From Thermoplasmatota archaeon (GTDB taxonomy: Archaea > Thermoplasmatota > E2 > DHVEG-1), in contig JALHTX010000396.1 of the NCBI GenBank assembly GCA_022866015.1, positions 1 to 6,356 on the forward strand: a stretch of DNA of 6,356 nt, written 5' to 3'. The position numbers and the translations under genes were made by a program. Each line of letters opens with the position of its first letter. The first letter of the stretch is position 1. Positions 6,192 to 6,356 of this stretch are shown piece by piece. The notes beneath the pieces were generated by a model. That model did not search any database, had not been told where the DNA came from, and saw only the letters and a program-made list of their open reading frames with translations.

Positions 6192-6356
6192 AATAATCTT
6201 CACCTGCAGTTTTTTTTATAGTTGCGACTGGGAATACTGCGTGGTCTGAAGCATCAGCGTAAGACCCGCATTCCTTAGAACTCTTTTTTTATGTTTCGCT
6301 ACATTGATATTCTCCATCTGGTTAATATTTTTGTCGGCAGGGGCTTAATCCACAAG
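6190..6356 (-). pseudogene. Possible degraded 3' end of a tnpB-like (IS200/IS605-type) gene; very tentative
   Basis: On the minus strand one frame ends at TAA (6192-6190) and reads SSKECGSYADASDHAVFPVA, then TIKKTAGEDY. It is preceded by stops separating PDGEYQCSET and CGLSPCRQKY. A neighbouring frame gives LWIKPLPTK at the window edge. These pieces look more protein-like than random AT-rich DNA. A short [EC]-[AC]-G-S motif and a P-L-P-T motif recall the variable tails of archaeal TnpB proteins. No catalytic or zinc-finger residues are visible, the frame is broken at least twice, and the gene would begin outside the window. It could equally be non-coding DNA whose composition mimics coding sequence. 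Confidence 0.25.
6231..6274. other. GC-rich interrupted inverted repeat (candidate structured RNA)
   Basis: GGAAT (6231-6235), GCG (6239-6241) and GGTCT (6243-6247) pair with AGACC (6262-6266), CGC (6267-6269) and ATTCC (6270-6274). This gives a 13-bp stem with two small bulges on one side (ACT and T) and a 14-base loop. A competing small hairpin CTGA-AGCA-TCAG lies at the apex. The surrounding 56 bases are about 54% GC by hand count, against an AT-rich background. On the plus strand a seven-T run follows at 6284-6290. Possible identities are an IS right-end/omegaRNA-like structure on the minus strand, a stand-alone non-coding RNA, or a terminator-like element. The fold is seen in the sequence; transcription and strand are unknown. 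Confidence 0.4.

Noticed and set aside
6146..6249. Possible C/D box small RNA (ATGATGT as C box, CTGA as D box)
   Set aside because: The C box is imperfect, the boxes are about 95 bases apart (too far for a typical archaeal C/D RNA), and no terminal stem or internal boxes were seen.
1..6356. CRISPR array, tRNA or rRNA genes
   Set aside because: No regularly spaced repeats, no cloverleaf with a T-loop GTTCGA-type motif, and no rRNA-like sequence were found on either strand.

Overview
The window comes from an AT-rich archaeon. The evidence is an archaeal exosome subunit (Csl4), an archaeal RNA polymerase subunit (RpoL), an archaeal-type TruD, TATA-box promoters and GGTG-type ribosome binding sites. 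A low-GC euryarchaeote, perhaps of the Thermoplasmatota, fits the gene set and the secreted M28-like peptidase remnant, but this placement is an inference and is weak.

Left edge (1-478): the window opens inside a mobile element. A plus-strand reading frame with the C-terminal signature of an IS630-family transposase ends at 125. It is followed by a perfect tandem 9-bp repeat that looks like the element's right end. On the minus strand, starting at 478, is the signal peptide and N-terminal region of a secreted M28-type (Zn aminopeptidase) protein. Its homology stops at the insertion point, so the gene appears to have been cut by the IS. The last dozen codons of the surviving stub are IS DNA. 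Positions 479-646 form a divergent intergenic region with a symmetric TATA box.

Centre (647-6057): four co-directional housekeeping genes form a likely operon, csl4 - rpoL - truD - ileS. They cover RNA degradation (exosome cap), transcription (RNAP subunit L), tRNA pseudouridylation (Psi13) and isoleucyl-tRNA charging. rpoL and truD abut exactly (TAA|ATG). For rpoL and ileS the ribosome binding sites favour starts slightly downstream of the longest open frames: 1261 rather than 1255, and 2911 rather than 2899.

Right edge (6058-6356): no intact gene is visible. The segment holds T-tracts suitable as archaeal terminators for the operon. It also holds a GC-rich patch (about 54% over 6221-6276, far above its surroundings) that folds into a 13-bp interrupted stem. 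On the minus strand the same patch reads as pieces of protein-like sequence broken by stops. This may be the degraded tail of an IS200/IS605-type tnpB with an overlapping structured right end, or an unrelated structured RNA. It is the least explained part of the window.

I do not see a new multi-gene system. The points worth a second look are the IS-truncated peptidase, the structured element at 6231-6274, and the compact operon architecture.
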